NCBI GenBank assembly: GCA_025062375.1
Contig: JANXAG010000005.1
Coordinates: 16,373-80,372, forward strand
Reading direction: 5' to 3'
Length of the DNA stretch: 64,000 bases
Source: Anaerolineae bacterium
GTDB taxonomy: Bacteria > Chloroflexota > Anaerolineae > SpSt-600
This document shows, piece by piece, positions 50,270-57,767 of this stretch. The notes beneath the pieces are model-generated. The model saw only the letters and a program-made list of their open reading frames with translations, had not been told where the DNA came from and did no database searches. The first letter of the stretch is position 1. The number at the start of each line of letters is the position of its first letter. The translations under genes and the position numbers were made by a program.

Positions 50270-51090
50270 TGCCCAAGGTGAAAGTTAACGATATACACCT
50301 CTACTACGAAATGCACGGTCCAAAAGAGGCCGAGGTCCTGGTGCTCTCCAACGGTATTCTTATGAGTACCGCCAGCTGGGTCTTTCAAACCCGCGAGTTA
50401 TCCAGGCACTACCGGCTTTTGCTCTATGACTGTCGGGGAATGTGGCAATCGGACCATCCCCCTGGCCCCTATTCCATGGAACAGCACGCCGATGACCTGG
50501 CTGGGTTACTGGATACCCTCGGAATTGAGAAAGCCCACATTGGCGGTATCTCCTATGGAGGCGAAATCAGCATGACTTTTGCCCTCCGCTATCCGGCGCG
50601 AACTTTGAGCCTCATCGTCGCCGACTCTGTAAGCCACGTAGACCCATGGCTCCGAACAGTGGTGGAAGGCTGGATTGCAACAGCCCGCACAAAAGACCCC
50701 AAAGCCTTTTTCAGCGCCACCGCCCCATGGAATTTTTCTCCCCGTTTCATTCATGAACATCCGGACATCATGACCCAGGCTCTGGACCGCTACGCCCTGC
50801 TGGACTACGAAGCGTTCATATGCCTGTGCGAATCTTTCCTGCACCTGAACATTACAGAGCGTTTAGGAGAGATAGTAGCTCCCACCTGTGTCATCGTTGG
50901 AGAGCATGACATCTTAAAGGGGAGAAGGTACGCCGAAGAAATTGCGCGCCGGATCCCTGGAGCGGAACTCCACATAATCCCTGGAGCCGGGCATGCTACT
51001 TGCTGGGAGAACCCTGAAGCTTTCAACTCTATTATCTTAGGATTCCTCGCCCGGCACCGGAAAAGCGGCTCTGATTTGAAAAAACTTTAG
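50269..51090 (+). CDS. Alpha/beta-hydrolase 3 (PcaD-like)
   Basis: This 273-residue alpha/beta-hydrolase is homologous to hydrolase 1 (both start MP-K-VNDI and share PPGPY, DDLAGLLDTLGIEKA-type stretches). The triad is Ser in GISYGG, Asp in GEHDILKG and His in GAGHATCWENP. The nucleophile elbow differs (ISYGG instead of HSLGG). It ends ten bases before the substrate-binding protein gene of the Liv-type importer. It could hydrolyse an ester or lactone of the imported compound. Confidence 0.88.
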   Translation: MPKVKVNDIHLYYEMHGPKEAEVLVLSNGILMSTASWVFQTRELSRHYRLLLYDCRGMWQSDHPPGPYSMEQHADDLAGLLDTLGIEKAHIGGISYGGEISMTFALRYPARTLSLIVADSVSHVDPWLRTVVEGWIATARTKDPKAFFSATAPWNFSPRFIHEHPDIMTQALDRYALLDYEAFICLCESFLHLNITERLGEIVAPTCVIVGEHDILKGRRYAEEIARRIPGAELHIIPGAGHATCWENPEAFNSIILGFLARHRKSGSDLKKL

Positions 51091-51100
51091 GAGGAGAACC

Positions 51101-52441
51101 ATGCGGAACAAAAATATACTGTGGCTTTGTGTAACCATCATTGCTGGGCTGTCGCTGGTGCTGGCCTCCTGCAAGCCGGCCCCGACTCCGACTCCAGTGC
51201 CGCCTACTCCGACGCCGGCCCCAACTCCAACTCCTGCTCCCAGCCCCACGCCGACAGCTCCTGCGTATCCCTTTGCCGGCAAGCCCCTCAAGATAGGCCT
51301 TCTTACGGATAATTCTGGCCCGCTGGCTATCTATGGGCCAATGCTGGAACGTGGCTTTGAACTTGGCCTGGAATATGCTACCGCCGGCACTATGGAAGTG
51401 GCGGGTCGCCCTATAAAGGTCATCATCAAAGACACTTCCAGCGATCCCGAGAAAGGCGTCAGCCTGGCCCGGGAGCTCATTGAAGCAGAAGGAGCTGAAA
51501 TCCTGGTTGGTCCCCCCAGCTCTGGAGTTGCTATGGCAGTACAAAAAATCGCTGAAGAATACAAGGTCATCCTCATCGTTGAACCTGCTGCCGCCACTGA
51601 TATCACCGGCAAGAACTTCAACCCCTACACCTTCCGCACCAGCCGCACCTCCTATCAGGATGCCATCGTGATGGGCCAGGGGCTTCTTGCGCTTGGGAAA
51701 ACCTTCGTCCAGATTGCTCCAGACTACGCTTTCGGTTGGGCATCCGCCTGCGGGTTCTATGCCGTGATAAAGGCCGGGGGTGGGACCTTCCCCGTCAATG
51801 ATACTCCGGAGGGCTGTGGCGCTATCTTCATCCCCTTTGATACCACAGACTTCACCCCTTACCTCCAACAGGTGCTGGATTCCGGAGCAGAAGTGCTTAT
51901 AATAACCTGGGCTGGTGCAGGCTTTGTTCCTCTCTTCAAGCAGATGCAGGAACTGGGCGTCTTTGACAAGATGATCGTCGGCACCGGCATTGGCGATAAC
52001 CAGACCCTGGCAGCCGGATATGCCAACGCCGTCGGCTCTACTGGTATCATCGTTTACCACTACACCCTCCCCAAGAACCCCGTGAATGACTGGCTGGTCA
52101 AACGCCACAAGGAGAAATACGGAACCCCGCCTGACCTCTTCACCGCCGGTGGGATGGCTGCCGCTATAATGGTTGTAGAAGGCCTCAAGCGCACAAACGG
52201 AGATGCCAGCGCTGACGCCCTTATCAAAGTCTACGAGGACAACTTCTCCTTTGACGGTCCCAATGGGAAATATATCATCCGCCCTTACGACCACGTGTGC
52301 CTCTTCCCACTCTACTACGTGCGCTTGACCAACGTCACCGATCCGGAGTTCAGGTTCGTGGAACTGATCAAGGAGTTCGCTCCTGAGGAGGCGGCGCCAC
52401 CCTGCCTGCTGCCAGACCAGTATAAGCATCGTTGCCCGTAA
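51101..52441 (+). CDS. Liv-type ABC transporter substrate-binding lipoprotein
   Basis: In this 446-residue lipoprotein, signal peptide residues 1-23 end in the lipobox LASC with Cys24 lipidated, followed by a Pro/Thr-rich linker to about residue 60, common in Chloroflexota. The mature type I periplasmic-binding fold (KIGLLTDNSGPLAIYGP...) is the amide/branched-chain amino acid receptor family, which in many bacteria binds aromatic or other carboxylates rather than amino acids. A strong GC-rich stem follows the stop. Next are the ATPases and permeases of the same importer. Confidence 0.92.
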   Translation: MRNKNILWLCVTIIAGLSLVLASCKPAPTPTPVPPTPTPAPTPTPAPSPTPTAPAYPFAGKPLKIGLLTDNSGPLAIYGPMLERGFELGLEYATAGTMEVAGRPIKVIIKDTSSDPEKGVSLARELIEAEGAEILVGPPSSGVAMAVQKIAEEYKVILIVEPAAATDITGKNFNPYTFRTSRTSYQDAIVMGQGLLALGKTFVQIAPDYAFGWASACGFYAVIKAGGGTFPVNDTPEGCGAIFIPFDTTDFTPYLQQVLDSGAEVLIITWAGAGFVPLFKQMQELGVFDKMIVGTGIGDNQTLAAGYANAVGSTGIIVYHYTLPKNPVNDWLVKRHKEKYGTPPDLFTAGGMAAAIMVVEGLKRTNGDASADALIKVYEDNFSFDGPNGKYIIRPYDHVCLFPLYYVRLTNVTDPEFRFVELIKEFAPEEAAPPCLLPDQYKHRCP

Positions 52442-52455
52442 TAGGTGATTGAAAA

Positions 52456-52482
52456 CGCGGGGGAGGGCTTTCCTCCCCCGCG
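52456..52482 (+). repeat. 11-bp perfect stem-loop between binding-protein and livG genes
   Basis: CGCGGGGGAGG (52456-52466) pairs perfectly with CCTCCCCCGCG (52472-52482) around a five-base loop GCTTT. It lacks a T run, so it is not a typical terminator. It lies in the 61-bp gap between the binding protein and livG; such hairpins often protect the upstream message and raise the ratio of binding protein to permease. Confidence 0.8.
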
Positions 52483-52502
52483 GCTCCCAGGGGAAAAGCC
52501 CG

Positions 52503-53258
52503 ATGGAACCCCAGATCATTTTAGAAACCAGGAACTTGCGCAAAGAATTTGATGGTCTCGTAGCCGTTGATAACGTCTCTTTAAGGGTTCGGGAAGGGCA
52601 GCTCCACGCCATAATTGGGCCCAACGGGGCAGGCAAAACTACCCTTTTTAACCTCATAAGCGGCGTAATTCCGCCCACTGCGGGCCGCGTTTTCCTTCGC
52701 GGACAGGACATTACCGGCCTCCCACCCTACGAGATTGCTCGCAGGGGAATAGGGCGCTCTTTCCAGATAACCAACCTTTTCCCTAACTTGACAGTCCTGG
52801 AAAGCGTAAGGTTAGCAGTACAGGCCCGTGGCCCTCACAGCCTTTACTTCTGGAGCCATTACCGCCGCTACCGTGAATACGAGGAAAAAGCCATAGAAGT
52901 AATCCGTAAAGTTGGACTCTCAGGGCGAGAGTATTTCTTAACTCGATTCCTGCCTCACGGAGACCAGCGAAAGCTGGAAATTGCTCTCCTTCTGGCTACA
53001 GAGCCCGAAATCCTTCTGCTGGATGAGCCCACAGCGGGGATGGCCTCTGGCGAAATCGCAGCTCTCATGGAACTCATATCTCGTTTGCGGGAGGAGGGCA
53101 GACACACTATTTTGTTAGTGGAACACAAAATGGATGTAGTCATGACCCTGTCCGACATCATAACCGTTATGCACCAAGGCCGGATCTTGGCAGAAGGGAC
53201 TCCTGAAGAAATCAAAGCAAATGAACAAGTCCAGCAAGCCTACTTAGGGGAACTGTAA
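52503..53258 (+). CDS. livG: Liv-type ABC importer ATPase (LivG-like)
   Basis: This 251-residue ATPase starts at ATG 52503; the open frame runs back to 52449 through the hairpin, but ATG 52503 has a GGGGAAAAG-like site. Walker A is GPNGAGKTTL, signature LTRFLPHGDQRKLEIALLLA (the usual LS-GG is replaced by LPHGD), Walker B ILLLDEPTAGM and switch His in LLVEHKMD. Length, the QITNLFPNLTVLESVRLA segment and the C-terminal ANEQVQQAYLGEL are LivG-like. The altered signature is common in LivG proteins. Confidence 0.93.
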   Translation: MEPQIILETRNLRKEFDGLVAVDNVSLRVREGQLHAIIGPNGAGKTTLFNLISGVIPPTAGRVFLRGQDITGLPPYEIARRGIGRSFQITNLFPNLTVLESVRLAVQARGPHSLYFWSHYRRYREYEEKAIEVIRKVGLSGREYFLTRFLPHGDQRKLEIALLLATEPEILLLDEPTAGMASGEIAALMELISRLREEGRHTILLVEHKMDVVMTLSDIITVMHQGRILAEGTPEEIKANEQVQQAYLGEL

Positions 53259-53269
53259 AGGAGGCAAAA

Positions 53270-53977
53270 TTGGAACCACTTCTGGAAGTGCGCGATATCC
53301 ATACCTTTATCGGCCAATTTCATATCCTTCAGGGGGTATCCCTAACGGTTCCGGCGGGGAGTGTGACCGCTCTTCTGGGACGCAATGGCGCAGGCAAGAC
53401 CACTACCCTTAAATCTATCCTGGGCCTGACCCCGCCCCGCACCGGGAAAATAATCTTTGCCGGTGAGGAAATTCAGGGGCGCCGGCCTTATGAGATTGCG
53501 GCTATGGGGGTTGGTTACGTCCCCGAACACAGGGCTATTTTTACCAATCTGACCGTAGAAGAAAATCTCCGCATTGCTGAGCGGCGAAAAGGTGACCTTA
53601 AACGTAAAGCTGACTTTATCTTCTCCCTCTTCCCAGATCTCAAAAGGCTCTATAAACTTCCTGCCGGGAACCTTTCCGGTGGACAGCAGCAAATGCTGGC
53701 CATCGCTCGAGCTCTCGTCCCTGATAACCGATTGCTGTTGATAGACGAACCCAGTGAGGGATTAGCCCCTTTGCTCGTGCGGGAGCTTATGGAGGCTATC
53801 CGGCAACTTTCCGCCGAGGTTACCATCCTCCTGGTAGACCAGAACTTCCGAATGACCAGCTTTCTCGCCAGCTATTACACTCTTATAGATGACGGCCGAA
53901 CCGTCCGGAGCGGTCTGATGGCTGATTTGCTGAACGAGCCAGAAGTTATCCGTCGTTACCTGGGAGCTGTAGTGTAG
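53270..53977 (+). CDS. livF: Liv-type ABC importer ATPase (LivF-like)
   Basis: This 235-residue ATPase starts at TTG 53270, which has the strong AAAGGAGG site seven bases before it. Walker A GRNGAGKTTTLKS, MGVGYVPEHRAIFTNLTVEENL (LivF pattern), signature LSGGQQQMLAIARAL, Walker B LLLIDEPSEGLAP and the C-terminal YLGAVV are seen. In place of the usual switch His it has Asp-Gln (LLVDQNFRM); in LivF proteins E-Q is normal. It forms a heterodimer with LivG. Confidence 0.93.
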   Translation: MEPLLEVRDIHTFIGQFHILQGVSLTVPAGSVTALLGRNGAGKTTTLKSILGLTPPRTGKIIFAGEEIQGRRPYEIAAMGVGYVPEHRAIFTNLTVEENLRIAERRKGDLKRKADFIFSLFPDLKRLYKLPAGNLSGGQQQMLAIARALVPDNRLLLIDEPSEGLAPLLVRELMEAIRQLSAEVTILLVDQNFRMTSFLASYYTLIDDGRTVRSGLMADLLNEPEVIRRYLGAVV

Positions 53978-53987
53978 GAGGAGACGG

Positions 53988-55481
53988 ATGAGAAAGTATC
54001 GCGAGGCTTTAGTTTCTGTCCTTATAGTCACAGGGATAATCCTGATTGCTTACTGGGTTTTTGGCCCTTCCAAAGCAACTGCCACGCTTCTGTCTGGCCT
54101 TACCCTGGCTTCCCTTTATTTCCTGTTAGGAGCAGGCCTTTCGCTCATTTTCGGCCTTATGGACGTCCTGAACTTTGCCCACGGGATAATCTTCATGATC
54201 GGAGCTTACATAGGCTACACTATTTATGGCAACCCTCGCCTCATCCTCAACACGGTGCCTCTTTTCCTGAATCTGGCAGCCGGGGTAATGCTGGGTTCTT
54301 TCATCAGACGATTACTGGAGTGGTATGGGGTCAATGCGATAAACAGGCGCTTCTTTACCTTTGCTACAGCCCTGGTTGGCATTATCGTTCTGATCTGGGG
54401 AGTTAAAGGATTCCCCCTGCGCCCCCTGGTCGCTTTTGAGCCCACAACCCCTGGGGGAGCTATCCCCACTGCCCTTGCTCAGGAACCTTTACCCCGTATG
54501 GCAGCGCGTTTGGGGTGGATGGTCCTTTCTGGAATGCTTTTGGGTTTAGCCCTGAAACCCCAGAAAAAAGAAGAAATAAGGCCCAAAGATTTTATCCGCT
54601 ATTTTTCCTGGGTTCTCAGCCTTGTTATTATGGCTTTCTTTATCCTCTTCGTCCGGAATGCGGCAGAACGATTCCTGTTGGGGCTTTCCACCGACGTTCG
54701 CTTCATCCTTGCCCTACTTGCCGGTGCCGCCACCGGAGGGATTCTCGGAGCATTTATAGAAACTTCTTTCATACGGCCTTTCTATGGCCGCACTATTACC
54801 CAAATTGTGCTTACGTTGGGGTTAATGTTTGCAGGAGGGGAGTTGGTCAAAGCTATCTGGGGTAAAGAGGGCCGTGCTCCGATGCCTGCCCTTTCCCTTT
54901 TTGCAGAAAGCTGTCGCTCTCCCAACCTGATAGCCTGGTTTAGAGAACACTGTTCTTCCATTGACGTGCTGGGGCGAGCTTTCCCCACTTACCGGCTCTT
55001 CATCATATTCATAGGGGTGCTCATTTTGGTGGGGGTTACATTGCTTCTCCGATATACCCGTTTGGGGATGATTGTGAGAGCTGGAGTTCAAGATAGCGAG
55101 ATGGTAGAAGCTTTGGGGATCAATGTCCGGCGCGTTTTTACCCTGGTTTTTGCCCTCGGTTCAGCCCTGGCAGCCCTGGGAGGAGTGGTAGCCGCCCCCT
55201 TTGTAGGTGTTTACCCGGACATGGGTGGCATATTCCAGCTCCAGGCTTTTATAGCCGTAGTTATTGGCGGAATGGGCAGTTATACTGGCACTGCTGTTGG
55301 AGCTTTAATTTTAGGATTAGCCCGGGCCTTTGGAGACACCCTCGTAACGACAGGGTTCACCATCCCGGGAACGGCTTATGCCTGGCGAGCTTCTCCAGCC
55401 ATAGCTCGCGCTTCTATCGTTCTTATAATGGCTCTGGTGCTTTTAGTGCGGCCTGCCGGAATATTCGGAAAAAAGGGGTAA
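53988..55481 (+). CDS. livH: Liv-type ABC importer permease (LivH-like) with large insertion
   Basis: This permease has 497 residues, against about 300 for ordinary LivH. Residues 35-80 match the LivH start (LLSGLTLASLYFLLGAGLSLIFGLMDVLNFAHG), then residues about 81-236 are an inserted hydrophobic section with extra helices, and from 237 (LALLAGAATGGILGAFIETSFIRPFYGR) the LivH pattern resumes to RAGVQDSEMVEALGINVRRVF and the C-terminus. The insertion could add four helices on the membrane side. No frameshift is visible. Confidence 0.9.
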   Translation: MRKYREALVSVLIVTGIILIAYWVFGPSKATATLLSGLTLASLYFLLGAGLSLIFGLMDVLNFAHGIIFMIGAYIGYTIYGNPRLILNTVPLFLNLAAGVMLGSFIRRLLEWYGVNAINRRFFTFATALVGIIVLIWGVKGFPLRPLVAFEPTTPGGAIPTALAQEPLPRMAARLGWMVLSGMLLGLALKPQKKEEIRPKDFIRYFSWVLSLVIMAFFILFVRNAAERFLLGLSTDVRFILALLAGAATGGILGAFIETSFIRPFYGRTITQIVLTLGLMFAGGELVKAIWGKEGRAPMPALSLFAESCRSPNLIAWFREHCSSIDVLGRAFPTYRLFIIFIGVLILVGVTLLLRYTRLGMIVRAGVQDSEMVEALGINVRRVFTLVFALGSALAALGGVVAAPFVGVYPDMGGIFQLQAFIAVVIGGMGSYTGTAVGALILGLARAFGDTLVTTGFTIPGTAYAWRASPAIARASIVLIMALVLLVRPAGIFGKKG

Positions 55482-55485
55482 AGCT

Positions 55486-56589
55486 ATGAGAGGGACTCTT
55501 CGCCGATGGTTAAAGCTTTTAGAAACTTGGCGCGGGAGTTTGGTCTTATTGATCTTACTGCTCTCTTTCCCCTTTATCGGCGGACTGATTTTAGGAGAGC
55601 CGGCCAGTGTTAGCCCTCAATTGCGAGGCATAAGCCGCGTCCTGGCTCTGGCCGAAACAGGGGAAGCTAAGTTCTGGCAGGGAATGATTATCCAGATGCT
55701 AATATTGGGCGTCTTTGCCATGAGCTATGATTTGCTCCTGGGCTATACCGGCATCATCTCTTTCGGCCACGCAATGTTTTATGGAACGGGTGGTTATGTG
55801 GTAGGCCTCCTGGTCAAACACGCCCGGTGGTCCGTATGGGAAGCGATGGCCATGGTAGTTCTGGTGGCATTGCTTCAAAGCTTTGTGATCGGAGTCCTTT
55901 CACTGCGAGTGCGTGGCGTTTATCTGGCAATGGTAACTTTAGCCTTCGCTGAGTTCTTCTACATCCTGGCCGAAGCCACTGATTTCCGTCACTATACTGG
56001 CGCTGACGATGGCCTGCACGGTATTTACCCACCCCCGTTTCTAAGCCCCACTACCAACCGCACCAATTTCTACTTTTTCACCCTCGCTTTTTTCATAGTA
56101 ATGTATCTTGTTGCACATCGGCTGGTGAATTCCCCCACCGGGCGAGTTATGATAGCAATTCGGGAAAATGAAGCCCGCACCGCAATGCTTGGCTACAACA
56201 CCTTTGTTTACAAGCTGATCGCCATCATGGCCTCAGGGGTCATGGCCTCCCTGGCCGGTTCCTTCAACGCCCTTTTTAACCTTGGAGTTACCCCCTCGGT
56301 CCTGAGCGTAGGCACCACAATAGAAGTGATAGCTATGACTATTGTCGGAGGGGTGGGGACCCTCAGCGGCCCAGTATTAGGAGCAGCTATTGTTCACCTT
56401 CTGGGCTACTGGCTAAACCGACTCCTCGGGCCCGCATGGGTGCTTGCCTTTGGAGTCGCTTTTGTGCTAATCGTAATATTCCTCCCCTACGGGATTGTGG
56501 GGACCTGGAGAACCCGAAGCTTCCAGTGGAAAGCAACATGGCAGCGTTACCTTAGGATGGTAGCTTCGCGAATATCCCTAAAGATGTAG
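55486..56589 (+). CDS. livM: Liv-type ABC importer permease (LivM-like)
   Basis: This 367-residue permease has about nine or ten helices and the LivM pattern: LILGVFAMSYDLLLGYTGIISFGHAMFYGTGGYVVGLL (near 70-107), VRGVYLAMVTLAFAEFFYILA, the EAA-like IRENEARTAMLGYNTFVYKLIAI and TIVGGVGTLSGPVLGAAIV. It is the last gene of the SARP-linked run; the next gene starts from its own promoter. LivM and LivH form the channel. Confidence 0.93.
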   Translation: MRGTLRRWLKLLETWRGSLVLLILLLSFPFIGGLILGEPASVSPQLRGISRVLALAETGEAKFWQGMIIQMLILGVFAMSYDLLLGYTGIISFGHAMFYGTGGYVVGLLVKHARWSVWEAMAMVVLVALLQSFVIGVLSLRVRGVYLAMVTLAFAEFFYILAEATDFRHYTGADDGLHGIYPPPFLSPTTNRTNFYFFTLAFFIVMYLVAHRLVNSPTGRVMIAIRENEARTAMLGYNTFVYKLIAIMASGVMASLAGSFNALFNLGVTPSVLSVGTTIEVIAMTIVGGVGTLSGPVLGAAIVHLLGYWLNRLLGPAWVLAFGVAFVLIVIFLPYGIVGTWRTRSFQWKATWQRYLRMVASRISLKM

Positions 56590-56649
56590 CTTTCCTCCCC
56601 AGTGTAATCCCCACAGCCAGCAGCACAAATTTCCCCCTTTGTTTCTATT

Positions 56650-56678
56650 TTGACTTACCTATGGAGCGATGATATCAT
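56650..56678 (+). promoter_or_regulatory. Sigma-70-type promoter for the nitroreductase gene
   Basis: TTGACT (56650-56655) and TATCAT (56673-56678) are 17 bp apart, with TG one base before the -10. The start near 56685 coincides with the GGAGGAGGG ribosome site of the gene beginning at 56696, so the leader is very short. The 56590-56649 stretch has no other feature that I can see. Confidence 0.78.
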
Positions 56679-56695
56679 TTTTAGGGAGGAGGGAA

Positions 56696-57298
56696 ATGCT
56701 CACAGAGGTGGAAAGGGCCATAAGGGAAAGGCGTTCTGTAAGGGCCTACAGGGATGAGCCCGTTCCAGAGGAACTTCTTCAGAGAATTCTGGAGGCTGCC
56801 CGCTGGGCCGCAAGTGGCGCTAACGCCCAACCATGGCACTTCATAGTAGTCCGTGATAAGAAAAATAGGGAATTCCTCAGCGCTCACTCCCGTTTCCTCT
56901 TCGTGCAGAATCGGCACATATCCGAAGCCCCTGTAAGCATAATAATCTGCGGCGACCCCCGCCGGAGCAAGTGGTACTGGGCCGATTGCTCCCTGGCCGG
57001 AGCCAATATAATGCTTGCAGCTCACGCCCTCGGCCTGGGAACATGCTGGATAGGAATCTTTGATGCCCCAGCTATTAAAAGATACTTTGCCATCCCCGAC
57101 CACCTGGAAATAGTGGCCATCATAACTCTCGGCTACCCTGAAGAGGTTCCCACCGCCCCTGCAAGGCTGCCGCTGGAAAAGATAGTTCACTACGAGACCT
57201 TTGACCCCTCCCATACCCCCTCCCTCGTGGATGTAGCCACTAAAACAGGGCCCTTGACGGTTGCCCACAAAATCGTTAAGCTTATCCTCAGGAGGTAA
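56696..57298 (+). CDS. Nitroreductase-family flavoprotein
   Basis: This 200-residue protein has the nitroreductase signatures: RAIRERRSVRAYRDEPVPEELLQRILEAARWAASGANAQPWHFIVV (FMN-contact Arg-Arg-Ser), the central GANIMLAAHALGLGTCWIGIF and IITLGYPEE. This family uses FMN and NAD(P)H to reduce nitroaromatics, quinones or enoates, or acts as an oxidase. From ATG 56696 (GGAGGAGGG) the size is usual; an upstream ATG at 56669 lies in the promoter -10 region and is rejected. It heads a five-gene run. Confidence 0.92.
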   Translation: MLTEVERAIRERRSVRAYRDEPVPEELLQRILEAARWAASGANAQPWHFIVVRDKKNREFLSAHSRFLFVQNRHISEAPVSIIICGDPRRSKWYWADCSLAGANIMLAAHALGLGTCWIGIFDAPAIKRYFAIPDHLEIVAIITLGYPEEVPTAPARLPLEKIVHYETFDPSHTPSLVDVATKTGPLTVAHKIVKLILRR

Positions 57299-57302
57299 AA
57301 CT

Positions 57303-57767
57303 ATGAAGAGACTTATAGAAGGGGTTAAAGTGCGCCAGCTCAGGGTCATACCCGATGAAAGAGGCTACCTTATGGAGATGCTCCGCTCCGATTGGGAAGA
57401 ATTTCAGAAATTCGGGCAGGTCTACGTGACAGCCGTCTACCCGGGAGTGGTCAAGGGCTGGCACTACCACAAAAAGCAAACCGACCATTTCGTGTGCGTA
57501 AAAGGGATGGCTAAAGTAGTGCTCTACGATGGCCGGGAAGGTTCCCCCACCTACGGGGAAATAAACGAGTTCTTCATCGGCGAGCTCAACCCCGTGCTAC
57601 TAACCATACCCCCGGGCGTTATCCACGGCTTTAAAGGTATAAGCACCGATATGACCCTCATTGTCAATATCCCGACCGAACTCTACGATTACGAGAACCC
57701 TGACGAATACCGCATTCCACCTCACAGCGGGGAAATCCCCTACGATTGGGCCAGGAAGGACGGGTAA
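57303..57767 (+). CDS. RmlC-like sugar-nucleotide epimerase/cupin
   Basis: This 154-residue cupin is of the dTDP-4-dehydrorhamnose 3,5-epimerase group: VIPDERGYLMEMLRSDW at the N-terminus, VKGWHYHKKQTDHFVCVKGMAKVVLYD (metal/active-site His, cupin motif 1) and TIPPGVIHGFKGISTDMTLIVNIPTELYDYENPDEYRIP (motif 2). RmlC itself is about 180 residues. It may be an epimerase or a non-catalytic sugar-binding homologue. ATG 57303 is preceded by AGGAGGTAAA in the nitroreductase end. Confidence 0.8.
   Translation: MKRLIEGVKVRQLRVIPDERGYLMEMLRSDWEEFQKFGQVYVTAVYPGVVKGWHYHKKQTDHFVCVKGMAKVVLYDGREGSPTYGEINEFFIGELNPVLLTIPPGVIHGFKGISTDMTLIVNIPTELYDYENPDEYRIPPHSGEIPYDWARKDG

Noticed and set aside
51178..51260. 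Repetitive CCGACTCC-like tract, possible simple repeat or CRISPR-like
   Set aside because: It encodes the Pro/Thr-rich lipoprotein linker; no regular spacer-repeat structure exists.
51032..52711. Long open frame of 559 codons on the minus strand
   Set aside because: It is antisense to the binding-protein gene and the start of livG, both of which have strong motifs. No recognisable domain appears.
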